The translations under genes and the position numbers were made by a program. Below the pieces are notes generated by a model. It saw nothing but the letters and a program-made list of their open reading frames with translations. It was not told the DNA's origin and did not search any database. From Altibacter sp. HG106 (lineage in GTDB: Bacteria; Bacteroidota; Bacteroidia; Flavobacteriales; Flavobacteriaceae): a stretch of DNA of 64,000 nucleotides. Where the stretch lies: positions 310,001 to 374,000 of the forward strand of contig NZ_JAQQTD010000004.1 of assembly GCF_028561755.1 (NCBI RefSeq), given 5' to 3'. Position 1 is the stretch's first letter; every line of letters begins with the position of its first letter. This document shows, piece by piece, positions 35,490 to 43,325 of this stretch.

Positions 35490-35893
35490 TGAACACCGCC
35501 CAACTTCATACCGAACTTAGCTATCGAGCGATGCGCAGTAGCGGACCTGGAGGGCAACATGCCAATAAAACGTCCAGCAAGGTGGCAGTTCATTTCAATG
35601 TGGAAACTTCAAAAGCCTTTTCCGAAGAAGAAAAGGAACGCTTACAAGCGAAATTGGAAAACCGACTCACCAAGGATGGCGAATTGATTCTTAGTTGCGA
35701 CACGTATAGGAGTCAGCATAAAAACAAAGCGCTCGTCACCGAACGACTCGTGGAATTACTACAACAAAGTCTTCGGAAACGAAAGAAACGCAAAAAGACA
35801 AAGCCCTCGAAACGAGCTATTGAAAAACGTCTCCGCAATAAGAAAAAGCAAGCCCTCAAAAAGCGGGATCGCCGCCCGCCACCTACCGAATAA
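35489..35893 (+). CDS. arfB: Alternative ribosome-rescue factor ArfB (peptidyl-tRNA hydrolase)
   Basis: The 134-residue protein has the release-factor GGQ motif at residues 21-23 (RSSGPGGQHANKTSSKV) and a long, very basic C-terminal tail (RKRKKRKKTKPSKR...) that enters the empty mRNA channel of stalled ribosomes. It hydrolyses peptidyl-tRNA on non-stop ribosomes. It is the last gene of the seven-gene run. No release-factor codon-recognition domain is present, so it is not RF1/RF2. Confidence 0.92.
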   Translation: MNTAQLHTELSYRAMRSSGPGGQHANKTSSKVAVHFNVETSKAFSEEEKERLQAKLENRLTKDGELILSCDTYRSQHKNKALVTERLVELLQQSLRKRKKRKKTKPSKRAIEKRLRNKKKQALKKRDRRPPPTE

Positions 35894-36027
35894 TATCCAA
35901 AAATGTGTAAAAATTACACAGGTGTACCTGTTTTTACACAATTAAAAGACTTAAAAATCATTCCTTTACATTTCGATAATTAATTAATAATTAGCGGTTT
36001 ACGTATAGTCAATATTATTGATACGTA

Positions 36028-36049
36028 CTTGGCACTTAATTTTCTTATA
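36028..36049 (+). promoter_or_regulatory. Sigma-54-like promoter candidate A
   Basis: CTTGGCACTTAATTTTCTTA has the TGGCAC -24 element, with GG at 36031-36032. The -12 element reads TTTC where consensus is TTGC, at the right 10-base distance. It follows directly on the palindrome at 36000-36027. The off-consensus C/G-poor -12 lowers confidence. Confidence 0.35.
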
Positions 36050-36179
36050 GGAAGTCAGAGTTAAGCAACATTTTTTTACCCCACATACAGAATGTTGTCG
36101 TTCTTACAGTATTGTAAAATAGACGTCAGGACATTAACCATCACTAGTTCTTATCATTCTTAACGGGTGCACCTACAGG

Positions 36180-36320
36180 ATGCCTCAACAAACCCCTTCC
36201 GTATCCGTTAAGAATGTACATATTGAAGTTCGGAAAGACGATCCTAAGATTGATGTTTTCAGAAGATGGAAACATCGCTTACCGACAGAGCAATTTATTT
36301 GTGAGTCACGCCAACGGTAA
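36180..36320 (+). CDS. Possible 46-residue ORF in the repeat-rich region
   Basis: ATG 36180 to TAA 36318-36320 would encode MPQQTPSVSVKNVHIEVR, then KDDPKIDVFRRWKHRLP, a protein-like composition. It starts inside the 12-bp inverted repeat, has no match I recognise and no promoter of its own. It may be chance. Confidence 0.15.
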   Translation: MPQQTPSVSVKNVHIEVRKDDPKIDVFRRWKHRLPTEQFICESRQR

Positions 36321-36398
36321 TTGAACAATACCATAATTGAAATTTAGGCTAGTTAGTTAAGTAGATGTAAGCTGCAGATTGCTATCCGTACTTCATAG

Positions 36399-36428
36399 AG
36401 TGCCCACCCACGGTGGGCACTTTTTTTT
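36399..36428 (+). terminator. Strong rho-independent terminator of an orphan transcript
   Basis: AGTGCCCACC (36399-36408) pairs with GGTGGGCACT (36412-36421), loop CAC, followed by eight T. It is 500 bp from the nearest upstream gene, which implies a transcript ends here. GTAAGCTGCAG before it is repeated before the terminator of the next gene. Confidence 0.92.
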
Positions 36429-36583
36429 GCCTCATTTTCGATGAGATTATCCAGAAAGTGTGTAGGAAGTACATACTGTGTATCCCAAGTAAACACTAAT
36501 TTGACCCACGACCATTTCCCTAAAATTAGGGATAACAGGTTGAAATACAAGGTGTGGGTACATTTTTCTTATGGCTCTTTGTT

Positions 36584-36606
36584 TTAGGCACATCTTTTTC
36601 TTTATA
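36584..36606 (+). promoter_or_regulatory. Sigma-54-like promoter candidate B
   Basis: TTAGGCACATCTTTTTCTTTA has GG at 36587-36588 and TTTC at 36597-36600, the same spacing and same off-consensus -12 as candidate A. It lies 46 bp before the ATG of the secreted PepSY-like protein. The palindrome TCCCTAAAATTAGGGA about 60 bp upstream could be an activator site. Confidence 0.35.
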
Positions 36607-36651
36607 CACAACAATAAATGTTTAATTAATTATAACTAAAAAACAATAAGT

Positions 36652-36978
36652 ATGAAAAAGGTAATGTTTGTAGTAGCAATTGCTATGGGAAGTCTAACAA
36701 CGATGAATGCACAGGAAGTAGCGGCAGCAGATGCCACACAAAATCCAACATTGGAAGCCACGCAAGTGACTCCCGCTCAGGATAAATTTGTAGAGGTGAA
36801 AGTAGCCGAGTTACCGGAAGCGGTAACAAATGCGGTTAACACCGATATGAAAGATGCCAGCGTAACCCAAGCATTCAAAAACGACAAAAACGTATATCGT
36901 CTCGTGATTACGAATGAGGATGGAACCTCTAAAAAGGCTGTGATAACCGCAGACGGTACATGGATTAAAGAGCAGTAA
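36652..36978 (+). CDS. Small secreted PepSY-like protein
   Basis: The 108-residue protein has a signal peptide MKKVMFVVAIAMGSLTTMNAQ (cleavage after NA). An Ala/Thr/Gln-rich linker follows, then a domain VKVAELPEAVTNAVNTDM and FKNDKNVYRLVITNEDGT ending in ITADGTWIKEQ, resembling the PepSY-like periplasmic family. It lies 118 bp upstream of the NtrC-type regulator gene and behind sigma-54-like site B, so it may be that regulator's target. The function of such proteins is not established. Confidence 0.65.
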   Translation: MKKVMFVVAIAMGSLTTMNAQEVAAADATQNPTLEATQVTPAQDKFVEVKVAELPEAVTNAVNTDMKDASVTQAFKNDKNVYRLVITNEDGTSKKAVITADGTWIKEQ

Positions 36979-37010
36979 GCTGCAGGTATTTAGATTCAAT
37001 ACTTCGCATG

Positions 37011-37035
37011 GGTGCCCTACGGGGCACCTTTTTTT
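37011..37035 (+). terminator. Rho-independent terminator after the PepSY-like gene
   Basis: GGTGCCC (37011-37017) pairs with GGGCACC (37022-37028), loop TACG, then seven T. Its flank matches that of the terminator at 36399. Confidence 0.92.
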
Positions 37036-37096
37036 ATGAAAAATTTAAAAAACTGCTCATAAATACTCGCTATTTTTACCGATTGATACACCCAAC

Positions 37097-38440
37097 ATGA
37101 CCCCATCCATCCTGATTACTGAAGACGATGTTGCATTCGCAAGAATGCTTGAATCGTTTTTGTCACGTAAAGGATACGATGTAACCACTCGATATAATGG
37201 GGAGGAGGCGCTTTCTGCCATGGAAAAGGCCTCGTTCGACTTGCTCATCACAGACCTTAAACTACCTGATATCTCAGGAATCGATTTGCTCGATTCCTTG
37301 CGCGACAAGGGCAAAGCGACTAAAAGTTTGGTGATCACAGGTCATGGAGATGTGTCCTCGGCCGTGGAAGCCATGAAAAAAGGAGCTTTGGAGTATATCA
37401 CCAAGCCCTTCCGTCCCGAAGAATTGTTGATGATCATTGAACAGGCACTGGATACCGAACTGCCAAGTCCGAAGCCAACACCGTCTAAGCAAGGGCCCAG
37501 TACAGAGGTCAAACCAACTTTTGTTTCTGGCATTGGGGAAGCTTCAAAGCGTTTTAACAATTATATCTCCTTAGTGGGGCCTACGGATATGTGCGTGCTT
37601 ATTGAGGGAGAGAGTGGTACAGGCAAAGAAGTGGCTGCACAGGCGATTCATCTGGAAAGCGATAGAAAGGACTTTAATTTTATTGCGGTGGACTGTGGAA
37701 CCATTCCGAAGGAAATTGCGGCTAGCGAATTTTTCGGGCATATTAAGGGGAGTTTTACCGGAGCCATATCAGATAAGAAAGGACATTTTGAAGCCGCCAA
37801 CGGCGGAACGCTCTTTTTGGATGAGGTAGGTAATCTTTCCTATGAAAATCAAATTCAATTGCTACGCGTACTTCAGGAGCGAAAGGTGAAGCCCGTTGGG
37901 GGTAGTAAAGAGATCAATGTAGATGTGCGTATTATTTCTGCGACCAACGAAGATTTAAAAGAGGCGGTTGCTGAAGGTAGATTTCGGGAGGATCTGTATC
38001 ACCGGCTCAACGAATTCTCCATACACATTCCCCCACTGCGACAGCGCAAAGACGATTTGTTTCTGTTTACGGAGTTTTTCCTGGCGCAGGCCAATCAGTC
38101 TTTGGGGAAACAAGTTTCAGGACTGTCGAAAGAAGTGGAAGTAGCCTTCAAGAAGTACCACTGGCCCGGAAATCTACGAGAACTGAAGAATGTGATTAAA
38201 CGTTCTGTGTTGTTGACCGAAGGGAGCAGCATTCCGTTAGAAGTCATTCCCCGGGAAGTAGTCACTCCAAAAACTTCGACTTCAGAAAAAAAGGATTTCT
38301 CAAAAGAATCGAATGAGAAGCAATTAATCCTCAATGCGCTCAAGGAAGCTGGAAACAACAAGTCGAAGGCCGCAAAAATGCTTCAAATTACTCGTAAGAC
38401 ACTCTACAATAAGATGGCGCATTACGACATAGAATTATAA
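37097..38440 (+). CDS. Sigma-54-dependent response regulator (NtrC family)
   Basis: The 447-residue regulator has a receiver domain (1-120, phospho-acceptor Asp53 in LLITDLKLPD, Lys in YITKPFRPEEL) and a AAA+ sigma-54 activation domain (about 143-370). The latter has Walker A GESGTGKE (about 170-177), the sigma-54 contact loop GSFTGA (218-223, where GAFTGA is usual) and the arginine-finger region FREDLYHRLNEF. The C-terminal Fis-type HTH is at about 405-447 (KSKAAKMLQITRKTLYNKM). It activates sigma-54 promoters from upstream sites. The likely partner kinase is encoded convergently; the stop codons overlap by 6 bases. Confidence 0.93.
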   Translation: MTPSILITEDDVAFARMLESFLSRKGYDVTTRYNGEEALSAMEKASFDLLITDLKLPDISGIDLLDSLRDKGKATKSLVITGHGDVSSAVEAMKKGALEYITKPFRPEELLMIIEQALDTELPSPKPTPSKQGPSTEVKPTFVSGIGEASKRFNNYISLVGPTDMCVLIEGESGTGKEVAAQAIHLESDRKDFNFIAVDCGTIPKEIAASEFFGHIKGSFTGAISDKKGHFEAANGGTLFLDEVGNLSYENQIQLLRVLQERKVKPVGGSKEINVDVRIISATNEDLKEAVAEGRFREDLYHRLNEFSIHIPPLRQRKDDLFLFTEFFLAQANQSLGKQVSGLSKEVEVAFKKYHWPGNLRELKNVIKRSVLLTEGSSIPLEVIPREVVTPKTSTSEKKDFSKESNEKQLILNALKEAGNNKSKAAKMLQITRKTLYNKMAHYDIEL

Positions 38441-40876
38441 CGAAAGTTCTAATTTCAGGGCTTCGGTTAATCTGTGATGTGCAGTAAGCAATGTTTCAAA
38501 CGTTTTTTTAGGTTGCTCTGAAAGTCCGTTGTCCTCTAATTTTTCCAGTAAGACCACAACCTCTTGCGCATCGAGTTGGCGACTCATCGTTAGCATCTTG
38601 TGTGCAATATTTTTTACGTCCGATTCGGCTCCTTTTTTCAATGCGTGTTCCAGCAATTGTAAATCGTCTGTAGATTGCTCGCAGTAAACGCGTAGCACCT
38701 CTTTCAGACTTTCTTCAGAATCTACAAACGACCGCATGCGGGAAAGTTCGAACGTGTTATGGGAGGGTTGGGCGTCGTTTCGTTTTTCTGCGGAATCATC
38801 TGCCATGATAAATGGACTTCCAAATAAAGGGGCCAGAGCTTTCAGAAGCTGGCGTTTTGAAAAAGGCTTTGGAAGCATTTCTGAAAACCCAGCTTTGAGA
38901 AAGGCCTCCCGTGTAAACTCCTTGCTTCCGGTCATAATGATCACGGGTTCTCCCTGATAGGTTTCCAAGGCACCACTTTTTAAGGTCTCTAATACTTCAA
39001 ACCCGCTTACTTCCGGCATTTGCAGATCGGTTAAAAGAAAGTCGAATCTAAGGGCGTCTGCCTCTTTAAAGTCGTCAAATCGGGTATAGCCGAAGCAAGT
39101 AATGTTCAATTGCTCGAAAACTTCCGTAAGCATGGCGATCATCGAAGGGTCATCGTCTATTACCACAGCGGTCATGTCGTGCTGCAAGCGCGGGAGGTCT
39201 TCGGTCTTTTGAGGCTTCTTCGTGGCCGAAAGTTTTAGTGGCAACGTAAAGAAAAAGCTACTTCCTTCTCCAGGGGTACTTTCTACAGAGAGGGAGCCGT
39301 CCATCAACTTGGCGATCTTTTGCGAGATAGTGAGTCCCAATCCACTCCCTCCAAACTTTTTAAAGGTGTCACTTTCAGCCTGTGTAAATTCTTTGAAGAT
39401 AAGCTCCTGCTTCTCCTTTGAAATACCAATCCCGGTATCGGTTACGGCGATCTCTACTAACTGGTACCCCTGTGCCTCTTTTAACAAACTGGTGGTAATT
39501 TGAATTCTTCCTTTTTGCGTGAATTTAAAGGCATTTCCTACCAAATTGTTCACGACTTGTTGAATCCGAAAAGGATCGCTCTCATAAAATTCTTCCGCAA
39601 TGGCATCACTGATGTGAACTTGAAACTGAATGGGTTTCTCAGCATGAGTTTCGCTGTAATTCTTTCCGATCTTCCGAAGTAAATTCGCCAAGGAAAAAGT
39701 GACTTGATCTAAGGGGAGTTTCCCAGCTTCTAATTTTGAGAAATCCATCAGGTCATCTACCAAACGGCTAATAAATAGTGCGCTTGATGCCACTTGTTGG
39801 TTGTAGTTCTTTTGTTTTTTACTGAGCTCGGTATGTCCAAAGAGCTCAGAATACCCAACAATCGTATTGAGCGGTGTTTTCAAATCATGACTCACCGTAG
39901 CTAATAGCTGTTCTCGCGTTTTTAGAAGATCTTCAGAGTATTGCTTTTCCTGTTCCAGGCGCTTCTTATAGCGTTCGGTTTTGAAGAAATCGGTGATCAC
40001 GATGTACGAAAAGATCAACAAGGCGAGTCCGCCTACCACGGCAAAATTCCATAATATCTTAGACGTTCGTCTGCGGGTGCTCTGCCGTTGACGAAGTGCC
40101 GCCGCATTCTCCATAAGCATCTCACTGTCTAATGAGGTAATAACCTGCTGTAACTGGTTAGAAATGGTAAGGTCGTTCTGTATCAGTTCGTTCTCTTTTT
40201 GCTGAAGGGATCGCTGTAGTCTGGAATTGGAGCGTTTTGCTTCCGCCACTATATATCGAGTCGCCGCCATCATAGAGTCGAGCGTAACCGATTTCACCGT
40301 GGTGGTATCTACACCGCTGTTCTCGTTGAGGTAATCTACATACGATTTTAACACCGAATACTCTCTCCGAGAGAGACGCTCAGGACGTTGAATAAAGTTT
40401 TCTACGGAAATACGGCCGATGCGTTCATCCATGTTCTTGAATTCACGAAGAATGTCATCTAGCGGTTTGCTTTCGCCCCGTGTAAGTTGTAGTACCCGAA
40501 TTTGCTCGATATTATCAAATTTTTGATCCAGCAAAGCATTCACACTGTCTAATTTGACACGTTGTGTCGAATCGGTGACCAGTTGTTGTAAGTCGGTGAT
40601 CTTTCGGTATAACGAATCTTTTTTGTACTCGTACCGTTGCAGGTCTTCTTCCTCTTGTGTGAGCAACGCCAGCCGCGAAAAACTATCTGTCTCGTATAAG
40701 AGATTGATCAGTGACCCTGTTTCTACCACCTTTCGTTCGTTGGTGTCTTCACTTTCTACATTGAGATACGTCGTATATTCCGCATACAGAAAATAACTCA
40801 CAAAAACTGCGATGGCGGCGAGTAAGAGGTAGCTGAGGATTACCTTGAAGGGAAATTTACGCTTCGGTTTGTTCAT
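38435..40876 (-). CDS. Hybrid sensor histidine kinase with receiver and Hpt domains
   Basis: The 813-residue protein starts at ATG 40876 (MNKPKRKFPFKVILSY), since the longer frame is not supported. One helix near residues 9-30 and a second at about 277-300 bound a predicted periplasmic coiled-coil-like sensor region. HisKA follows with the His in ATVSHDLKTPLNTIVGYSEL, then HATPase (NNLVGNAFKFTQKG, GSGLGLTISQKI), a receiver (VVIDDDPSMIAM; Asp in FLLTDLQMPEVSGFE) and an Hpt domain with the His in KNIAHKMLTMSRQL. The phosphate path would be His-Asp-His, then to a separate receiver, most likely the NtrC-type protein encoded convergently. Confidence 0.92.
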   Translation of the reverse strand: MNKPKRKFPFKVILSYLLLAAIAVFVSYFLYAEYTTYLNVESEDTNERKVVETGSLINLLYETDSFSRLALLTQEEEDLQRYEYKKDSLYRKITDLQQLVTDSTQRVKLDSVNALLDQKFDNIEQIRVLQLTRGESKPLDDILREFKNMDERIGRISVENFIQRPERLSRREYSVLKSYVDYLNENSGVDTTTVKSVTLDSMMAATRYIVAEAKRSNSRLQRSLQQKENELIQNDLTISNQLQQVITSLDSEMLMENAAALRQRQSTRRRTSKILWNFAVVGGLALLIFSYIVITDFFKTERYKKRLEQEKQYSEDLLKTREQLLATVSHDLKTPLNTIVGYSELFGHTELSKKQKNYNQQVASSALFISRLVDDLMDFSKLEAGKLPLDQVTFSLANLLRKIGKNYSETHAEKPIQFQVHISDAIAEEFYESDPFRIQQVVNNLVGNAFKFTQKGRIQITTSLLKEAQGYQLVEIAVTDTGIGISKEKQELIFKEFTQAESDTFKKFGGSGLGLTISQKIAKLMDGSLSVESTPGEGSSFFFTLPLKLSATKKPQKTEDLPRLQHDMTAVVIDDDPSMIAMLTEVFEQLNITCFGYTRFDDFKEADALRFDFLLTDLQMPEVSGFEVLETLKSGALETYQGEPVIIMTGSKEFTREAFLKAGFSEMLPKPFSKRQLLKALAPLFGSPFIMADDSAEKRNDAQPSHNTFELSRMRSFVDSEESLKEVLRVYCEQSTDDLQLLEHALKKGAESDVKNIAHKMLTMSRQLDAQEVVVLLEKLEDNGLSEQPKKTFETLLTAHHRLTEALKLELSL

Positions 40877-40962
40877 TGAATTAAAGGTACTAAATATAGC
40901 CATACCAAAACGCAGGGAAATTCTTTTTTGGCGTAGGCTATGGCTATCAAAAAAACCTTGCT

Positions 40963-40970
40963 TACTTTTG
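40963..40970 (+). promoter_or_regulatory. -7 element for the TPP-riboswitch transcript
   Basis: TACTTTTG matches TAnnTTTG and ends about 10 bases before the riboswitch begins. The -33 element is unclear. Confidence 0.5.
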
Positions 40971-40979
40971 CCGAACATC

Positions 40980-41062
40980 TCAAAGGGGTGCTATTTCCAA
41001 AAGGAAAAGCTGAGATTATACCCGTAGAACCTAGAACAGGTAATGCTGTTTAGGGAGACTGA
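40980..41062 (+). promoter_or_regulatory. TPP riboswitch (thi-box)
   Basis: The conserved blocks occur in the right order: AAGGGGTGC at 40983-40991, a P3-like TTTCC/GGAAA hairpin, GCTGAGATTATACCC (about 41009-41023), then GAACCT and ACAGGTAATGCTGTTTAGGGA, all as in the thi-box consensus. It senses thiamine pyrophosphate. The 80-bp gap to the receptor start at 41142 has no clear terminator, so control is probably at translation. Confidence 0.92.
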
Positions 41063-41141
41063 AATTACATCGCGTAATTTCATAGAATCAAGTAGTAACC
41101 ATAGAATAATGGCCCCTTTTATTCGTAATATTTATGTACGA

Positions 41142-43325
41142 ATGAAAACGTTATTTATTACCCTCGGCCTGGTGCTGAGTAGCAGCGTCTTATGGGCGCA
41201 AGACACCGAACAAGCCACCGATTCCACCGAAATTGAAACCCTGGAAGCGGTGTTGCTAAAACACGTGCGCGTGGATGCCGACTCGCCCGTAACCCACTCT
41301 AATCTTTCCGCAGAAGAAATTGATCAACGCAATTTAGGACAGGACATTCCCATTCTGCTCAACTATTTGCCGTCCGTAACCACTTCGAGTGATGCCGGAG
41401 CAGGCGTAGGGTATACCTACATTCGCGTTCGAGGGAGTGATGCATCGCGCGTCAACGTAACCTTAAATGGAATACCGTACAACGATGCCGAAAGTCAAGG
41501 TACCTTTTGGGTGAACCTGCCCGATTTTGCTTCCTCCATTCAAAATTTGCAATTGCAACGCGGTGTGGGAACATCTACCAACGGGTCGGGTGCATTTGGT
41601 GCCAGCATCAATTTGTTGACTGATGAGATTTCCGAAGAAGCCTATGCCGAAACCTCCCATTCGTACGGGTCTTTCAACACTAGAAAACACAATGTACAGT
41701 TCAGTACCGGTTTGTTAAAGGATCGTTTTGAAGTTTCGGGGCGATTATCTAATATTCAAAGTGACGGTTATATCGACAGGGCTTCATCCGATCTAAGCAG
41801 TTATTTTCTTCAAGCCAGTTATGCCGAAAATAACACCTTATTAAAATTTCTGACATTCGGAGGGCGGGAAGAAACCTATCAGGCCTACTTCGGAATAGAT
41901 GCAGAAACCTTAGCCAACGATCGTACTTTTAACCCCGCCGGCTTATACACCGATGCCGATGGCAACATTCGTTTTTACGGAAACGAAGTCGACAATTACG
42001 CGCAAGATCACTACCAATTGATCTGGAACCAGCGCTTCAACAATCGTTGGAGTAGCAATGTTTCTCTTAATTATACCTACGGTCGGGGTTATTTCGAGCA
42101 ATACCGAGAAGACGAGGACTTCGCAACCTACGGATTTGAGCCTATTGTAATTGAAGGAGAAGAAATCAATACGACCGATCTCATTCGCAGACGCTGGCTC
42201 GCGAATAACTTCTACGCGGTTAATGCCAATGTGAACTATACCGATAATAGCGTTGATATCTCTGGAGGTCTCTTTTTTAGTGACTACGCCGGCGATCATT
42301 ATGGTGAGGTGATTTGGGCGCGATTTGCTAGCGACAGCGAATTTGGAGATCGCTATTATTTTGGTACGGGCGATAAAAGCGAGTTCACTGCTTTTGCCAA
42401 GGCAACATGGCGTATCAATGATCAATGGAGTGTTTTTGGAGACCTACAAGGTCGCTTTGTAGATTACGAAACCACAGGAACTACCTCAGATCTCATCGAA
42501 CTGAACGAAAATCAAACCTACACTTTCTTTAATCCGAAAGCGGGTGCCACCTATCGTTGGAACGAGCAGCATCAGTTGTATCTTTCTTACGGAAGAGCAA
42601 ATCGAGAACCGAGAAGAAGCGATTTTGAGCAGGATATCTTTACGGCGGAAACCCTCGATGACTTCGAATTAGGATGGCGTTTTAATAACAAAAATACACG
42701 TGTCAATACCAACATCTATTACATGAATTACCAGAATCAACTCGTGCTTACGGGAGCCATTGATGACGTGGGTGCCCCCATCCGTGCCACCAGTGGAAAG
42801 AGTTATCGCTTCGGGATTGAAATAGATGCCCAATTACCCATTACGGAAAATCTTTCGGTCATGCCCAACATTGCGGTAAGCACCAACAAAAACGTCGATT
42901 TTGTAGCTTCTATCGATGGAGAATTGGTCAATTTGGGAAACACTAATATTTCGTATTCTCCTGAAATTGTCGCCGGGAATATCATTCAGTATTTACCGCT
43001 AGAAAATCTGCAACTGGCGTTGTTATCGAAGTATGTGGGAGAACAATATTTGGGTAATATTGATAGTGAGACGTCCCTACTGGAAAGCTATTTTGTAAAT
43101 GATTTTAATATAAATTATACTCTTCGGGATCTCGGATTTATGGAATCAATTACCTTCACTGGGTTGGTCAACAATTTGTTTAACGTGGAATACGTGCCCA
43201 ACGGGTATTTCTTTACATTCGACGATGATTTTAGCAACCCGGGCACGGTGACCACCATCGAAGGTGCCGGTTTTTATCCTGCGGCTACCATCAATTTTCT
43301 CTTGGGGGTGACGGCACGTTTTTAG
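41142..43325 (+). CDS. TonB-dependent outer-membrane receptor, probable thiamine transporter
   Basis: The 727-residue protein (MKTLFITLGLVLSSSVLWAQ, signal peptide cut after WA-Q) has a plug domain (about 40-160; IPILLNYLPSVTT, YIRVRGSDASRVNVTLNGIPYNDAESQGTF split over this region) and a 22-strand barrel ending TINFLLGVTARF. A TPP riboswitch directly upstream makes thiamine or a thiamine precursor the likely substrate; the sequence alone would not show this. ATG 41109 is an alternative start. The stop overlaps the convergent lipoprotein gene. Confidence 0.9.
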   Translation: MKTLFITLGLVLSSSVLWAQDTEQATDSTEIETLEAVLLKHVRVDADSPVTHSNLSAEEIDQRNLGQDIPILLNYLPSVTTSSDAGAGVGYTYIRVRGSDASRVNVTLNGIPYNDAESQGTFWVNLPDFASSIQNLQLQRGVGTSTNGSGAFGASINLLTDEISEEAYAETSHSYGSFNTRKHNVQFSTGLLKDRFEVSGRLSNIQSDGYIDRASSDLSSYFLQASYAENNTLLKFLTFGGREETYQAYFGIDAETLANDRTFNPAGLYTDADGNIRFYGNEVDNYAQDHYQLIWNQRFNNRWSSNVSLNYTYGRGYFEQYREDEDFATYGFEPIVIEGEEINTTDLIRRRWLANNFYAVNANVNYTDNSVDISGGLFFSDYAGDHYGEVIWARFASDSEFGDRYYFGTGDKSEFTAFAKATWRINDQWSVFGDLQGRFVDYETTGTTSDLIELNENQTYTFFNPKAGATYRWNEQHQLYLSYGRANREPRRSDFEQDIFTAETLDDFELGWRFNNKNTRVNTNIYYMNYQNQLVLTGAIDDVGAPIRATSGKSYRFGIEIDAQLPITENLSVMPNIAVSTNKNVDFVASIDGELVNLGNTNISYSPEIVAGNIIQYLPLENLQLALLSKYVGEQYLGNIDSETSLLESYFVNDFNINYTLRDLGFMESITFTGLVNNLFNVEYVPNGYFFTFDDDFSNPGTVTTIEGAGFYPAATINFLLGVTARF

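Larger units (their letters stand above)
35894..36651. other. 758-bp inverted-repeat-rich intergenic region
   Basis: I find no convincing gene here, but much structure. TGTGTAAAAA/TTTTTACACA (35904-35913/35931-35940) encloses the palindrome ACAGGTGTACCTGT. TACGTAT/ATACGTA (36000-36006/36021-36027) encloses TCAATA/TATTGA. CAACATT/AATGTTG lies at 36066-36072/36091-36097, and TTACA/TGTAA at 36104-36117. CATTCTTAACGG/CCGTTAAGAATG lies at 36155-36166/36205-36216, and TCCCTAA/TTAGGGA near 36517-36534. A strong terminator ends at 36428. Two similar GGCAC...TTTC sites are described separately. The region probably contains a short non-coding transcript and binding sites for the downstream sigma-54-type regulator; this is inference. 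Confidence 0.6.

Noticed and set aside
36353-36550. 65-codon minus-strand frame across the terminator at 36399
   Set aside because: It runs through a strong plus-strand terminator, has no promoter or recognisable motif and an odd composition; taken as chance.
40877-40978. 34 extra N-terminal residues on the hybrid kinase
   Set aside because: The added segment is not membrane-like and reaches into the divergent promoter of the thiamine receptor; ATG 40876 gives a normal start followed by a helix.
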